A DNA stretch of 16,255 nt from Methanomassiliicoccus sp. UBA345 (GCA_002504525.1 DATD01000027.1:38360-54614); one strand, 5' to 3'. Positions 6,673 to 14,409 are shown, numbered from the stretch's first letter. Notes: generated by a model not told the origin, from the sequence alone. Program-made: numbers and translations.

Positions 6673-7092
6673 GTCGTTTTCGGGCATTGGGAACCCTGGC
6701 ACTATAGGAACCGATGACCGACTCATCATTATGATGATGGGAAATGCCAGACGAGACAGATGTCGTGTTACGATTGATCGACCTGCGCATGGCGCGGCTG
6801 CCTTTATTGTCCGGAGGAGAGACTAGGTGAACATTCGAACATTATCTCATTGATTATTAGCGAAATGAATATCTCACCGCGATTACCACGTCGTTATGTC
6901 TATTGGTCAGAATGTGCTATTTGTCTATGATATGCCAATATACCTAATTATATTACTAGATAATTACAGATATCAAGACTATATGTTCATCATTTCGATG
7001 ATATGATAGACATATACATAAAATTAAAGGCACCTCAAAGATTATCAACACGAGCTGTATATCCTCCATTAGAACGGACAATGGTCCTGATC
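6673..7092. promoter_or_regulatory. AT-rich divergent control region
   Basis: About 420 bases with no convincing gene lie between the divergent DUF5654 and glutamate-synthase-like genes. From about 6838 to 7080 the composition is strikingly AT-rich, with many TATA-like blocks (around 6948-6958 and 7008-7027). A CATCAT/ATGATG inverted repeat lies at 6724-6736, and an ATCAT-TTCG-ATGAT hairpin lies near 6989-7002. The downstream ATG (7107) has a GAGAGG site about 9 bases upstream, so the transcript probably has a leader. I saw no tRNA or known riboswitch. Confidence 0.45.
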
Positions 7093-7106
7093 CGAGAGGA
7101 TTATCA

Positions 7107-8726
7107 ATGATATCGATCGAGAACGCAAGGTCCACAACGGGCACGAGATCAAGGGTGGAGGACATCTCACCGATCAGCGGTATGTGTCCCCTCTGCATAG
7201 AGGAATGCAACGTGGTCTGCGAGGTTGGCAAGGGCGCCTTCCGCGGCAGGGAGGTCCTGTACCCCAGCACTGAATACTTCGGGCAGTCCACTGCCGCCTC
7301 CAACAAGAACTACCTTCTGGACTGGTCCCATTTCCAGATACTCGCCGAGCTGCTGGGGGCCTACGGGGTGGAGCCTGACCCCGACAAGGCGTTCTTCGAG
7401 AATGCGAACGTCACCACCCAGGTCGCCACCCACTCGGGCAAGCCCATCGACCTGAAGGTCCCCATCGTCCTCGCCGGTCTAGGCTCAACCGAGGTGGCGA
7501 AGCGCAACTGGAACAGTCTTGCCAAGGGTTCAGCGATGTCGGGCATAATCGAAGTGGTGGGCGAGAACGTTTGCGGCATGGACCCCGCCTCGGTGTACAC
7601 CGGAGGGAAGGTCGTCAGATCACCCGACATGGAGAACCGGATCGCGCAGTTCAGGGACCTGTGGGATGGCAAGTTCGGCAATATCGCCGTGCAGACCAAT
7701 GTGGAGGACCTGAGGGGCGGCGTCGACGCTTATGTCACCAGCAAGCTCGAGGTCGATATCATAGAGAGGAAGTGGGGGCAGGGCGCCAAGGCCATTGGCG
7801 GCGAGGTGCGCCTGAAGTCCTTGGAGAGGGCCATAGAGCTGAAGAAGCGCGGCTACTTAGTGCTCCCAGACCCGCTGGACCCCGAGGTCCAGGAAGCTTT
7901 CAAGGCCGGCGCGTTCAAGACGTTCGAGCGCCACTCCAGGGTTGGTTTCCCCGCTCACCGCACCTTCGTAGAGGACGTGGAGAACCTGAGGGGCACCGGC
8001 GCGAGGTATGTCTTCCTCAAGACCGGCGCCTACCGCCCGGAGGTGGTCGCGTTCACCATGAAGGCCGCGTCAGAGGCGAAGATCGACCTTCTGACCTTTG
8101 ATGGCGCGGGCGGCGGCACCGGCATGAGCCCGGTCCCCATGATGAACGAGATGTCCACTCCCACCGTGCATCTGGAGGCCCAAGTGCTGCTGGCGGCCAA
8201 GATACTGAAGAAGCAGGGGCGCTTCGTCCCTGACATCTGCTTCGCTGGCGGGTTCACCAACGAAAGCCAGGTCTACAAGGCGATCGCCATGAGCAACCTG
8301 GGCGACGGTCCGCTTGTGAAGGCCGTGGCGATGGCCCGCGCGCCCCTAACCGCGGTCATGAAGTCGACGCACTTCACCAAGCTGGCGGCGGAGGGCAGAC
8401 TGCCCAAGGCCTTCGCCGCGGAATACACCGAGGATCCGCACAACTTCTTCGTGAGGTCCGGCGACGTCGAGAGGAACTACCCCGGCAAGGTGCTGGGCAA
8501 GGACATTCCGTGGGGTGCCGTGGGCCTCAACACCTTCCTCGAGGAGAGGATCGGTGAAGGGCTGAAGCAGCTTCTGGCCGGCTCCAGGAAGTTCCGCCTC
8601 GACCTGCTGGAGAGGGATGACATCGCATCCCTCAGCGAGTATGCCGCCAAGGTCACCGGCATCGAGACCTTCGATCAGATGGCCTCCCGCACCATACCCG
8701 GCATGCTGGAATGCTGGGACAAGTGA
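7107..8726 (+). CDS. Glutamate-synthase-like FMN-binding protein with N-terminal cysteine cluster
   Basis: 539 residues. The core (about 170-460) resembles the FMN-binding TIM barrel of the large glutamate synthase subunit: GQGAKAIGGEVRLKS matches the 'GQGAKPGxGG' strand, and DGAGGGTGMSPVPMMNEM matches the 'HDGGTGASP' phosphate-binding loop. C27, C30, C34 and C38 (GMCPLCIEECNVVCEVG) form a Cx2Cx3Cx3C set that may bind an Fe-S cluster. The cysteine string that holds the 3Fe-4S cluster in true glutamate synthases is missing after the loop, which instead continues as ARAPLTAVMKSTHF. No glutaminase domain is present. It is therefore a flavoprotein related to glutamate synthase; whether it makes glutamate is unknown. 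GAGAGG precedes the ATG, and a T-rich terminator follows. Confidence 0.88.
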   Translation: MISIENARSTTGTRSRVEDISPISGMCPLCIEECNVVCEVGKGAFRGREVLYPSTEYFGQSTAASNKNYLLDWSHFQILAELLGAYGVEPDPDKAFFENANVTTQVATHSGKPIDLKVPIVLAGLGSTEVAKRNWNSLAKGSAMSGIIEVVGENVCGMDPASVYTGGKVVRSPDMENRIAQFRDLWDGKFGNIAVQTNVEDLRGGVDAYVTSKLEVDIIERKWGQGAKAIGGEVRLKSLERAIELKKRGYLVLPDPLDPEVQEAFKAGAFKTFERHSRVGFPAHRTFVEDVENLRGTGARYVFLKTGAYRPEVVAFTMKAASEAKIDLLTFDGAGGGTGMSPVPMMNEMSTPTVHLEAQVLLAAKILKKQGRFVPDICFAGGFTNESQVYKAIAMSNLGDGPLVKAVAMARAPLTAVMKSTHFTKLAAEGRLPKAFAAEYTEDPHNFFVRSGDVERNYPGKVLGKDIPWGAVGLNTFLEERIGEGLKQLLAGSRKFRLDLLERDDIASLSEYAAKVTGIETFDQMASRTIPGMLECWDK

Positions 8727-8738
8727 GCAAACCTCTTC

Positions 8739-8757
8739 CTTCCCCTTTTTTATTTAC
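8739..8757 (+). terminator. Pyrimidine/T-rich terminator after the glutamate-synthase-like gene
   Basis: Starting 13 bases after the stop, a cytosine- and thymine-rich run contains T6 at 8746-8751 followed by ATTTAC. No hairpin precedes it, which fits archaeal oligo-T termination. Confidence 0.6.
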
Positions 8758-8769
8758 AATCGTTAGTAG

Positions 8770-8780
8770 GTTATAAATAA
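8770..8780 (+). promoter_or_regulatory. Strong TATA box without an obvious gene behind it
   Basis: GTTATAAATAA is one of the best TATA matches in the window, yet the next called start codon is 178 bases downstream. Transcription would begin near 8800, which would make a small RNA or a leader of about 155 bases for the gene at 8958. Confidence 0.5.
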
Positions 8781-8799
8781 CACCGGAATCGATTCAATA

Positions 8800-8905
8800 C
8801 TATCTGTTCAAGTCGAACGGAGATTCGGGGCATGCCCCAATATTCAGGAGGAGAAACGGGGGGTTGAGCCGCCCATAACACGCGCTCAAACCCCTTACCC
8901 TCTGT
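8800..8905 (+). ncRNA. Candidate small RNA or structured leader
   Basis: The stretch holds a perfect 12-base palindrome, GGGGCATGCCCC (8827-8838). It also holds a long stem whose arms GGGGTTGAGC (8860-8869) and GCTCAAACCCC (8884-8894) pair over 10 base pairs with one bulged A, followed shortly by TGTTTTC. A tiny reading frame of 11 codons, MPQYSGGETGG (8832-8867), has GGAG about 10 bases upstream and ends inside the left arm of the stem. No known RNA family is recognised. It could equally be untranscribed operator DNA. Confidence 0.35.
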
Positions 8906-8957
8906 TTTCATGCACGTTCCTTGAAATAGTCAGCACTATGATGATTTTTCGAACGCC

Positions 8958-10991
8958 ATGACCGAGCATGAGACGACCACTGCGTCCAAGGGGGTCAACC
9001 GCCTCGCGAACGAGAGGAGCCCTTATCTCCTGCAGCATGCCGACAACCCCGTGGACTGGTATCCCTGGGGGGAAGAGGCGTTCCGGCGGGCCAGAGAGGA
9101 GGACAGGCCGATTTTCCTGTCCATCGGATACTCGTCCTGCCACTGGTGCCACGTCATGGCGGAGGAGTCCTTCGAGGATGACCAGGTCGCTTCGCTCCTC
9201 AATGAGAGCTTCATCAGCATCAAGGTCGACCGCGAGGAGAGGCCGGACATCGATGCCCTATATATGACGGCCGCCCAGATGATGTCGGGCACGGGCGGCT
9301 GGCCCCTGACCTTGATGCTCACCCCTGAAGGCAGGCCGTTCTTCGCCGCGACCTATCTGCCCAAGGACAGCAGACAGGGGATGACCGGACTGACGGCCAT
9401 CCTGCCGATCATATCGCAGTTCTGGAAGGAGCGCCGGGATGAGGTCATCGAAACGTCTGGCAAGGTGGCTCAAGCGGTCAAGGCGGCTGTCGAGCCATCC
9501 TCCGCGGGAGACGTGGGCATAGAATCGCTCATGGAAGGATACGGCCGGCTGAAGATGAACTACGATGTCAAGCATGGCGGCTTCGGAAGGGCGCCGAAGT
9601 TCCCCACGCCTCACCGGCTGACCTTCCTCCTCCGGTACTGGGAGCGGACCGGTGAGGAAGAAGCACTGAAAATGGCCGAACGGACGCTGAAAGAGATGCG
9701 CCGGGGCGGAATATTCGATCAGCTGGGAGGAGGCTTTCATCGCTACTCGACGGACAGGAGCTGGACCATCCCCCACTTCGAGAAGATGCTGTATGACCAG
9801 GCCTTGCTGCTCATCACATACGTGGAAGGCTGGCAGGTCACCCATGACAAGGAGTTCGAGAGCACCGCCAGGGAGATCATCGACTACGTGATCGAACGCC
9901 TTGCATCCAATGAGGGCGGCTTCTACTCCGCCGAGGACGCGGACAGCGAGGGCGTGGAGGGAAAGTACTACCTATGGGCTGATGAAGAGCTCTCCTCGTT
10001 CCTGACATCCGATGAGATGTCCGAGGTCAGGAGGGTGTTCGGCGTCACCGTCGAGGGCAACGTTCCGAATGGAGAGGAGGAAGGAACAAACGTGCTGCGT
10101 TTGGAAGGAGACCGCTCCGAGCTGTCGGAGCGCGCCAGGCGGAAGATGCTAGAACGGCGGAGCGCCAGGACGGCGCCGTTCCTGGACGACAAGATCATGG
10201 CCGACTGGAACGGCCTGATGATCCTCGCGCTGGCCAAGGCTTACGGCGCCTGGCGGGACGACCGCCACCGCGATGCGGCCAGGAAGGCGGCATCGTTCGT
10301 TCTTGGCGTCATGATGAACGATAAGGGGCGCCATCACATCTTCCGGGGCGGAAGGACCGGAGGCCCGGTCTTCCTGGACGACCATGCGTTCATGGCCTGG
10401 GGGCTGATAGAGCTGTACTTCGCCGACCCGGACCCCCGATGGTTGGATGCTGCCATCCGCCTCACCGAACTGATGATGTCCGACTTCTCGGACCCCCAAG
10501 GAGGGTTCTTTCAGGCCGCTGCCGGCGGCGAGCTGATGGGGCGAGTGAAAGAAGTGTACGATGGCGCGCTGCCCTCAGGCAACTCGGTCGCATTGACAGT
10601 GCTGCTGACGCTGCATGCGGTCACGGGACGCGAGGAGTTCCTGAAGGCGGCCCAGGCAGCGGAGGACGCGCTGTCTGGATCGGTAGTTAGATCGCCGGAC
10701 GCCCATGCGCAGTTCCTCAACGCAGTCGACCTCCGGCTTGGTCCGATCACCGAGATTACGCTGACCGGAGAACGTGACGACATCGAGCCGTTCCTGGCGG
10801 AGATAGGGAAAAGGTTCCTCCCCCGCAAGGTGTTGGTGCATGCGTCCGGGGACCCGGAAATGTCGCGCCTGAGCCCTTCTGTCAAGGACCGGGATGCTAG
10901 CTGGACAGCCGCGTACGTGTGCCGGGACCGGACCTGCCTTCCCCCTGTTGCCGACGCGGGATCGCTGAACCGCCTGCTGAAAGAGGACTAG
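8958..10991 (+). CDS. Thioredoxin-fold/DUF255 protein (YyaL/SPATA20 family)
   Basis: 677 residues, close to the usual 650-700 of this family. Residues about 14-180 are the DUF255 thioredoxin-like domain. They open with NRLANERSPYLLQHADNPVDWYPW and carry the redox-type motif SSCHWCHVM with C61 and C64, and GTGGWPLTLMLTPEG follows. The remainder resembles the (alpha/alpha)6 barrel of N-acylglucosamine epimerase/cellobiose epimerase-like proteins, with family blocks GGFGRAPKFPTP, FDQLGGGFHRYS, IPHFEKMLYDQA, FYSAEDADSE, DDKIMADWNGLM and DDHAFMAWGL. The physiological reaction is not established for the family. The upstream region has a weak TATA-like GAAATAG about 30 bases before the ATG and a stronger one at 8770. 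The gene ends sharing CTAG with the convergent DUF4443 gene. Confidence 0.95.
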   Translation: MTEHETTTASKGVNRLANERSPYLLQHADNPVDWYPWGEEAFRRAREEDRPIFLSIGYSSCHWCHVMAEESFEDDQVASLLNESFISIKVDREERPDIDALYMTAAQMMSGTGGWPLTLMLTPEGRPFFAATYLPKDSRQGMTGLTAILPIISQFWKERRDEVIETSGKVAQAVKAAVEPSSAGDVGIESLMEGYGRLKMNYDVKHGGFGRAPKFPTPHRLTFLLRYWERTGEEEALKMAERTLKEMRRGGIFDQLGGGFHRYSTDRSWTIPHFEKMLYDQALLLITYVEGWQVTHDKEFESTAREIIDYVIERLASNEGGFYSAEDADSEGVEGKYYLWADEELSSFLTSDEMSEVRRVFGVTVEGNVPNGEEEGTNVLRLEGDRSELSERARRKMLERRSARTAPFLDDKIMADWNGLMILALAKAYGAWRDDRHRDAARKAASFVLGVMMNDKGRHHIFRGGRTGGPVFLDDHAFMAWGLIELYFADPDPRWLDAAIRLTELMMSDFSDPQGGFFQAAAGGELMGRVKEVYDGALPSGNSVALTVLLTLHAVTGREEFLKAAQAAEDALSGSVVRSPDAHAQFLNAVDLRLGPITEITLTGERDDIEPFLAEIGKRFLPRKVLVHASGDPEMSRLSPSVKDRDASWTAAYVCRDRTCLPPVADAGSLNRLLKED

Positions 10992-11572
10992 AGCAGGTCC
11001 AGCGCCGCCGCCAGCGCCCCTTCCTCGGCCCGCTGGAGGTTCAGCGACGTCCCGATGATGATGACGTCGCCATCGTTGAGGTCGAACAGCCGTCGGAGCG
11101 CTCCCGCGGTCTCCGGGCGGTCCTGGTCGAGGTCGAAGTCCACCGGGACGGTGAGGTGGTCGCCCTTGACGATCACGGTGGTGGCGCCATCGGCGCCGGC
11201 CTTGATGGCCTGATCCCGCTGCTCCATGCCGGACGTCACCCTGGACGCCACCCCCTTAACCTGGACCGCCACCGAATGCTCTCCCAGCGAGATGTCCGGA
11301 GCTTCGAGCGTATACACCTGCAGCGGCAGCAGTGAGATGAAGTCCATGCCCGCCTTGGTGATCTTGATGCCGGTCTGCTTGACGTCCACCAGGCCCTCTT
11401 CGCGAAGATACTCGACTATGGTGCGCATGCTCCCCTCGCCCAGGCCGATGCGGTCGGCCATCTGCTTCCTCCCCTTCCTCCTGCCGTCGGTCAGCAGCGA
11501 CAGGGTCTTGTAGACATGGTAGTCGGTAAAGCGATGGAGGGGTCCATACTTGGGACGAACGATGAGCCTCAT
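10988..11572 (-). CDS. DUF4443 protein with N-terminal winged helix
   Basis: 194 residues. Residues about 15-82 form a winged helix-turn-helix: GRKQMADRIGLGEGSMRTIVEYLREEGLVDVKQTGIKITKAG has the positioning and recognition helices and the wing. Residues about 95-190 match my memory of the DUF4443 domain, with SGMEQRDQAIKAGADGATTVIVKG and a final DGDVIIIGT...EEGALAAALDLL. It is probably an archaeal DNA-binding regulator that senses a small molecule; the ligand is unknown. The start lies 6 bases after the stop of the S-adenosylmethionine synthetase gene, so they are co-transcribed. A link to methionine or S-adenosylmethionine control is inference from position. The stop shares the CTAG tetramer with the facing gene. 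Confidence 0.9.
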   Translation of the reverse strand: MRLIVRPKYGPLHRFTDYHVYKTLSLLTDGRRKGRKQMADRIGLGEGSMRTIVEYLREEGLVDVKQTGIKITKAGMDFISLLPLQVYTLEAPDISLGEHSVAVQVKGVASRVTSGMEQRDQAIKAGADGATTVIVKGDHLTVPVDFDLDQDRPETAGALRRLFDLNDGDVIIIGTSLNLQRAEEGALAAALDLL

Positions 11573-11578
11573 GTTGGC

Positions 11579-12856
11579 TCAGAATAAGCCTATTGAGCCT
11601 TTAACGATTTGCCCAGTGAGTCCCTCGATGTCGGCCAATGATCGATCGGCGATCTCCTCTGCCCTTCGCTCCCATCGCCGGTACGCTGCTTCATCGCGAA
11701 CGATGAGCTCAACGCTGGCCAGGGCCGGCAGGTCGATCGGGCTGCCGATCTGGGACAGCAGGCGGACCATGACCTCTTGAACGTCATCCCCGGCCTCGTC
11801 GATTATTCGGGACGCGATCTGTCCCGCCAGGACGTTGTAGAGCTTGCCGATGTGGGTGACCGGGTTCTTCCCCGCCGCCGCCTCAGTGCTCATCGGCCTG
11901 AACGGGGTGATCAGCCCATTGACCCGGTTCCCTCGTCCCACCGAACCGTCATCGCCGTTCTCCAGGGAAAGCCCGGTAACGGTGAGATAACGATCATGGG
12001 GATCATCGCTCGTCAGATCATCCGCCGTATTGATCGATATCTCCACCTCGCGCCCCGTGAGGTCGTGCGCCTTCTGCGAGCACAACGATTCTAGCTGCTC
12101 TATCAGGTTGCGATACTCGGCCGCGCTGGCGATGCGCGACGCGATCATGGCGCAGGCAATGGTCAGATGGATCCGCTCCCCCTTCCGGGCGGCCATGACC
12201 TTGACGTCCTTTCCCGTGGCGTCCAGCCCGTGGACGCTCTTCACCTCCCCGTTGATGAAACGCTCCATATCGTAGGCAAGACGCTCCGTTTCAGATAACG
12301 GCGCATAGCCTACGCCCAGCGACGTGTCGTTGGCCGGCCTGCATACGTGATGGGCGGGAGGGCATTTCGCGGCCTCCCGCTGATAGTTTCGGATGAGGTC
12401 CTGAGATCCCTTTCCCATGCGGGCATCGACGATGCAGTCCTCGGCGATGCTGAAGCCGCTGTCGCTGACCAGCCGGGGATCGTGGAAGTTCTCCTTCAGG
12501 TAAGACCTTGCGGCCTTTACCGCAGCGTCCCGTACCGGGAACCTGATCCTGCGGTCCGGCAGGATCGCTTCCTCCACTGCCCGCCCCAGCAGTATGATGT
12601 ACGGCGGATCGAGCACTCTCCCGCCTCCGAACCAGACCTCTGACTGACCTCCTGAGACCTCATTCTGATCGACGTTATGGTGCAATATCTCCCCAGCTTC
12701 GCTCAGGTACATCCTGCATAGCGAACAGCTCACCGCCTCGGCAATGCCATCGGCCAGCGTATCGGGGTGGCCTATGCCCTTGCGCTCCACGAGCTCTATC
12801 TCGTTCTCTGCGACCGGCACCTGATCCAGTCTAGATACCACTACGTTGCGCTCCAT
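11579..12856 (-). CDS. mat: S-adenosylmethionine synthetase, archaeal type
   Basis: 425 residues; archaeal family members are usually near 400. It makes S-adenosylmethionine from ATP and methionine in the cytoplasm. Archaeal-type signatures are clear: ERKGIGHPDTLADGIAEAVS (25-44), SLGVGYAPLSETERLAYDMER (179-199), SINTADD (274-280), GDDGSVGRGNRVNGLITPFRPMS (301-323) and EAAAGKNPVTHIGKLYNVLAGQ (325-346). The protein does not resemble the bacterial MetK layout. GAGGAG lies just before the ATG with only one base of spacing, which is unusually close; a weak TATA-like TCATTATCC lies about 30 bases upstream. It sits 39 bases after RNase Z and 6 bases before the DUF4443 gene on the same strand. It is the likely methyl-donor source for the whole cell, including radical SAM enzymes. 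Confidence 0.97.
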   Translation of the reverse strand: MERNVVVSRLDQVPVAENEIELVERKGIGHPDTLADGIAEAVSCSLCRMYLSEAGEILHHNVDQNEVSGGQSEVWFGGGRVLDPPYIILLGRAVEEAILPDRRIRFPVRDAAVKAARSYLKENFHDPRLVSDSGFSIAEDCIVDARMGKGSQDLIRNYQREAAKCPPAHHVCRPANDTSLGVGYAPLSETERLAYDMERFINGEVKSVHGLDATGKDVKVMAARKGERIHLTIACAMIASRIASAAEYRNLIEQLESLCSQKAHDLTGREVEISINTADDLTSDDPHDRYLTVTGLSLENGDDGSVGRGNRVNGLITPFRPMSTEAAAGKNPVTHIGKLYNVLAGQIASRIIDEAGDDVQEVMVRLLSQIGSPIDLPALASVELIVRDEAAYRRWERRAEEIADRSLADIEGLTGQIVKGSIGLF

Positions 12857-12895
12857 GCTCCTCGACTTCCCTTGTGACCGCAGACTGGATAATGA

Positions 12896-13813
12896 TTACT
12901 GAGTGCGGTCGCGCAGCCTCACCGGAATGCTCATGAGGTCATGCGCCACCACGGTCTCGGGAAAGATCTCCTTGGCCTCCGACTCCAGCACTTCAGTGCT
13001 ATCGTATCGGGTGGAGATGTGGGTAAGTATCAGCTGTCCGACGTCGGCCGCCCTCGCTAGCTCAGCGGCGGCCCTGGCGGTGCTGTGCCCATATTCCATC
13101 GCTCCCTCCTCAAGCGACGAATCGAGGGTCGCTTCGTGGATCAAAACCTCGGCCCCTCGGGCCGCGTCCAGCAGCACCTTGGAGGGGCGGGTGTCGCCGG
13201 AGTAGACGACCTTGCGGCCTGGCCGCGGCGGTCCCATCACCTCGTCCGGGTCGACCTCGCGGCCGTTCACACTGACCCGTTCCCCGGCCTGCAACCTTGC
13301 GAACAGCGGCCCTTCCGGAACCCCTAGCTCGCGGGCCCGCTGGGAATTGAACTTTCCTCTCCGCTCGGCCTCTTCGATCACGAACGACAGCGCGGGAACG
13401 GTATGATCGGCCGCCATCGCTTTTACCGAGCAGGCACCCAGCTCCACGGTGTCGCCGTCGGCCATCTCCTTGGCATAGATATCGAACAGTGGCCGGAAGG
13501 CGCCCAGGGTGGCCGCGGCCTTCACGAACTCGACCGTCCCCTCAGGGCCGTAGATGTGAAGGCCATCCTCGCGGCCTGAGAAGTTCATCGATTGTATGAG
13601 GCCCGGCAGACCAAGGAAATGGTCGCCGTGGAAGTGAGAGATGAATATGTTGCTGACCTTCATGAACGATACCGGGGAGAGCATGAACTGCCGTTGCGTT
13701 CCCTCACCGCAATCGAACAGTAGGACGTCGCGTCCGATCTGCAGGGCAAGGGCGCTCACGCCTCGGGACGGGGATGGAAGACCGCCACCGGTGCCCAGGA
13801 AGGTCAGTTGCAC
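12896..13813 (-). CDS. rnz: Ribonuclease Z (tRNA 3'-processing endonuclease)
   Basis: 305 residues from the chosen start. It cuts the 3' trailer from precursor tRNAs with two zinc ions of a metallo-beta-lactamase fold. The zinc motif HxHxDH is H60, H62, D64 and H65 (SHFHGDHFLGLPG). The other ligands fit H137 (ADHT), D207 (SGDTRP) and H265 (LTHIS). The exosite-like arm GKFNSQRARELGVPEGPLF (about 153-171) is typical of tRNase Z. I prefer GTG at 13813, giving MQLTFLGTGG as in relatives, because a TATA-like TATTAATC lies about 26 bases upstream. A longer frame from GTG 13828 adds five residues (MRCRC) but would start too close to that box. The S-adenosylmethionine synthetase gene follows. Confidence 0.95.
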   Translation of the reverse strand: MQLTFLGTGGGLPSPSRGVSALALQIGRDVLLFDCGEGTQRQFMLSPVSFMKVSNIFISHFHGDHFLGLPGLIQSMNFSGREDGLHIYGPEGTVEFVKAAATLGAFRPLFDIYAKEMADGDTVELGACSVKAMAADHTVPALSFVIEEAERRGKFNSQRARELGVPEGPLFARLQAGERVSVNGREVDPDEVMGPPRPGRKVVYSGDTRPSKVLLDAARGAEVLIHEATLDSSLEEGAMEYGHSTARAAAELARAADVGQLILTHISTRYDSTEVLESEAKEIFPETVVAHDLMSIPVRLRDRTQ

Positions 13814-13835
13814 GCAACGGCATCGCACCAGGGGC

Positions 13836-13844
13836 GATTAATAG
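13836..13844 (-). promoter_or_regulatory. TATA-like box for RNase Z
   Basis: On the minus strand CTATTAATC lies 23-31 bases before GTG 13813, within the gap after the preceding small gene. It supports a leaderless rnz message and the shorter start. Confidence 0.4.
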
Positions 13845-13853
13845 TTACGCGGC

Positions 13854-14015
13854 TCATTTGTCCTTGGTCTCGCCCTTCTCCCGCCTGGTCTTGTTGACGG
13901 TGGCGGCGGCGATGCGTTCGGCGTCCTCTTCGGAACGGCCCTGCTCCTCCATCTCCCCTTCCTTGATGTGCTCATACTGCCTTTCCCGCTTCTTGCTCAC
14001 TCCCTTCATGGGCAT
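13854..14015 (-). CDS. Conserved 53-residue charged protein
   Basis: Reads MPMKGVSKKRERQYEHIKEG at the start, then a Glu-rich segment, then IAAATVNKTRREKGE near the end. This layout (SKKRERQYEHIKE, a Ser-Glu-Glu-Asp-Ala turn, A-A-T-V-N-K) resembles, from memory, a widespread small bacterial/archaeal protein often annotated as 'plasmid stabilization protein', whose function is not established. It is highly charged, has no cysteines or membrane segment, and is probably helical. GGTGAG lies 5 bases before the ATG, supporting translation from 14015; Met3 at 14009 is an alternative. It is on the same strand as rnz, 40 bases upstream of it. Confidence 0.75.
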   Translation of the reverse strand: MPMKGVSKKRERQYEHIKEGEMEEQGRSEEDAERIAAATVNKTRREKGETKDK

Positions 14016-14100
14016 TGGCTCACCGGGCTGAGAACTAGAAAACTATGATGATATGCATTGTACGCAGAAAAGTGGAAGGAGTTCAAGCCGGAGTGAGGGG

Positions 14101-14295
14101 TCAGCGCCCCAGGCCCTCTAGCTTGCGGTCGGTCCGGGTGGCTTTCTTGTACTCCTTGTTGTGCTCCTTGCACAGGTGCATCCGGCGAGCGTTCTCGTCT
14201 GCGGGCTTAAGGCCCGCCGCCTCGCAGGCCTCCCGGGCGTAGGATCTGACGGCCGCCTCTTCGCAACCGGCGACCCCGCATTTGTCCTCTGCCAT
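14101..14295 (-). CDS. Small zinc-binding protein
   Basis: 64 residues. C6 and C11 (DKCGVAGCEE) and C42 and H45 (HLCKEHNKEYKK) look like the ligands of a single zinc site, with C24 and H40 as extra candidates. The C-terminus is basic (KEYKKATRTDRKLEG), so nucleic-acid binding is possible but not shown. I do not recognise a named family, though the spacing looks like that of conserved archaeal small zinc proteins. ATG 14295 has AAGGG 6 bases upstream and a TATA-like box at 14321-14328. It starts divergently from the epimerase gene. Confidence 0.75.
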   Translation of the reverse strand: MAEDKCGVAGCEEAAVRSYAREACEAAGLKPADENARRMHLCKEHNKEYKKATRTDRKLEGLGR

Positions 14296-14319
14296 ACGCC
14301 CTTGATTTCCCTACTTTCG

Positions 14320-14328
14320 ATAAATAGG
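14320..14328 (-). promoter_or_regulatory. TATA-like box for the small zinc-binding protein
   Basis: Minus-strand CCTATTTAT lies 25-33 bases before the ATG at 14295, the spacing expected for a very short leader. Confidence 0.45.
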
Positions 14329-14335
14329 TTCCGAA

Positions 14336-14373
14336 CCGGCCGGCGAACACGCGGGCGGCCGTGAACGCGCCGG
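14336..14373. repeat. GC-rich two-part inverted repeat in the divergent promoter
   Basis: CCGGCG (14340-14345) pairs with CGCCGG (14368-14373). Inside, CACG (14348-14351) pairs with CGTG (14360-14363), separated from the outer stem by AA and AACG internal loops. The palindrome CCGGCCGG (14336-14343) overlaps the left arm. It lies directly upstream of the epimerase TATA box, so an operator is more likely than a terminator. Confidence 0.5.
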
Positions 14374-14379
14374 AATAAT

Positions 14380-14390
14380 TCTTATTAGAT
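14380..14390 (+). promoter_or_regulatory. TATA-like box for ribulose-phosphate 3-epimerase
   Basis: TCTTATTAGAT lies 20-30 bases before ATG 14410, with no Shine-Dalgarno motif in between, fitting a leaderless message. Confidence 0.5.
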
Positions 14391-14409
14391 AGTAGCCGAT
14401 AAACGGGAC

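Noticed and set aside
8805..8820. tRNA T-loop-like GTTCAAGTC
   Set aside because: The flanking bases do not pair as a T-stem, and no acceptor or anticodon arms are present.
9258..9845. 195-codon minus-strand frame
   Set aside because: It is antisense to the thioredoxin-fold/DUF255 gene and shows no recognisable domain.
13814..13828. Five extra N-terminal codons of RNase Z from GTG 13828
   Set aside because: The residues MRCRC are not expected in the family and the start would lie only about 10 bases from the likely TATA box. It is kept as an alternative.
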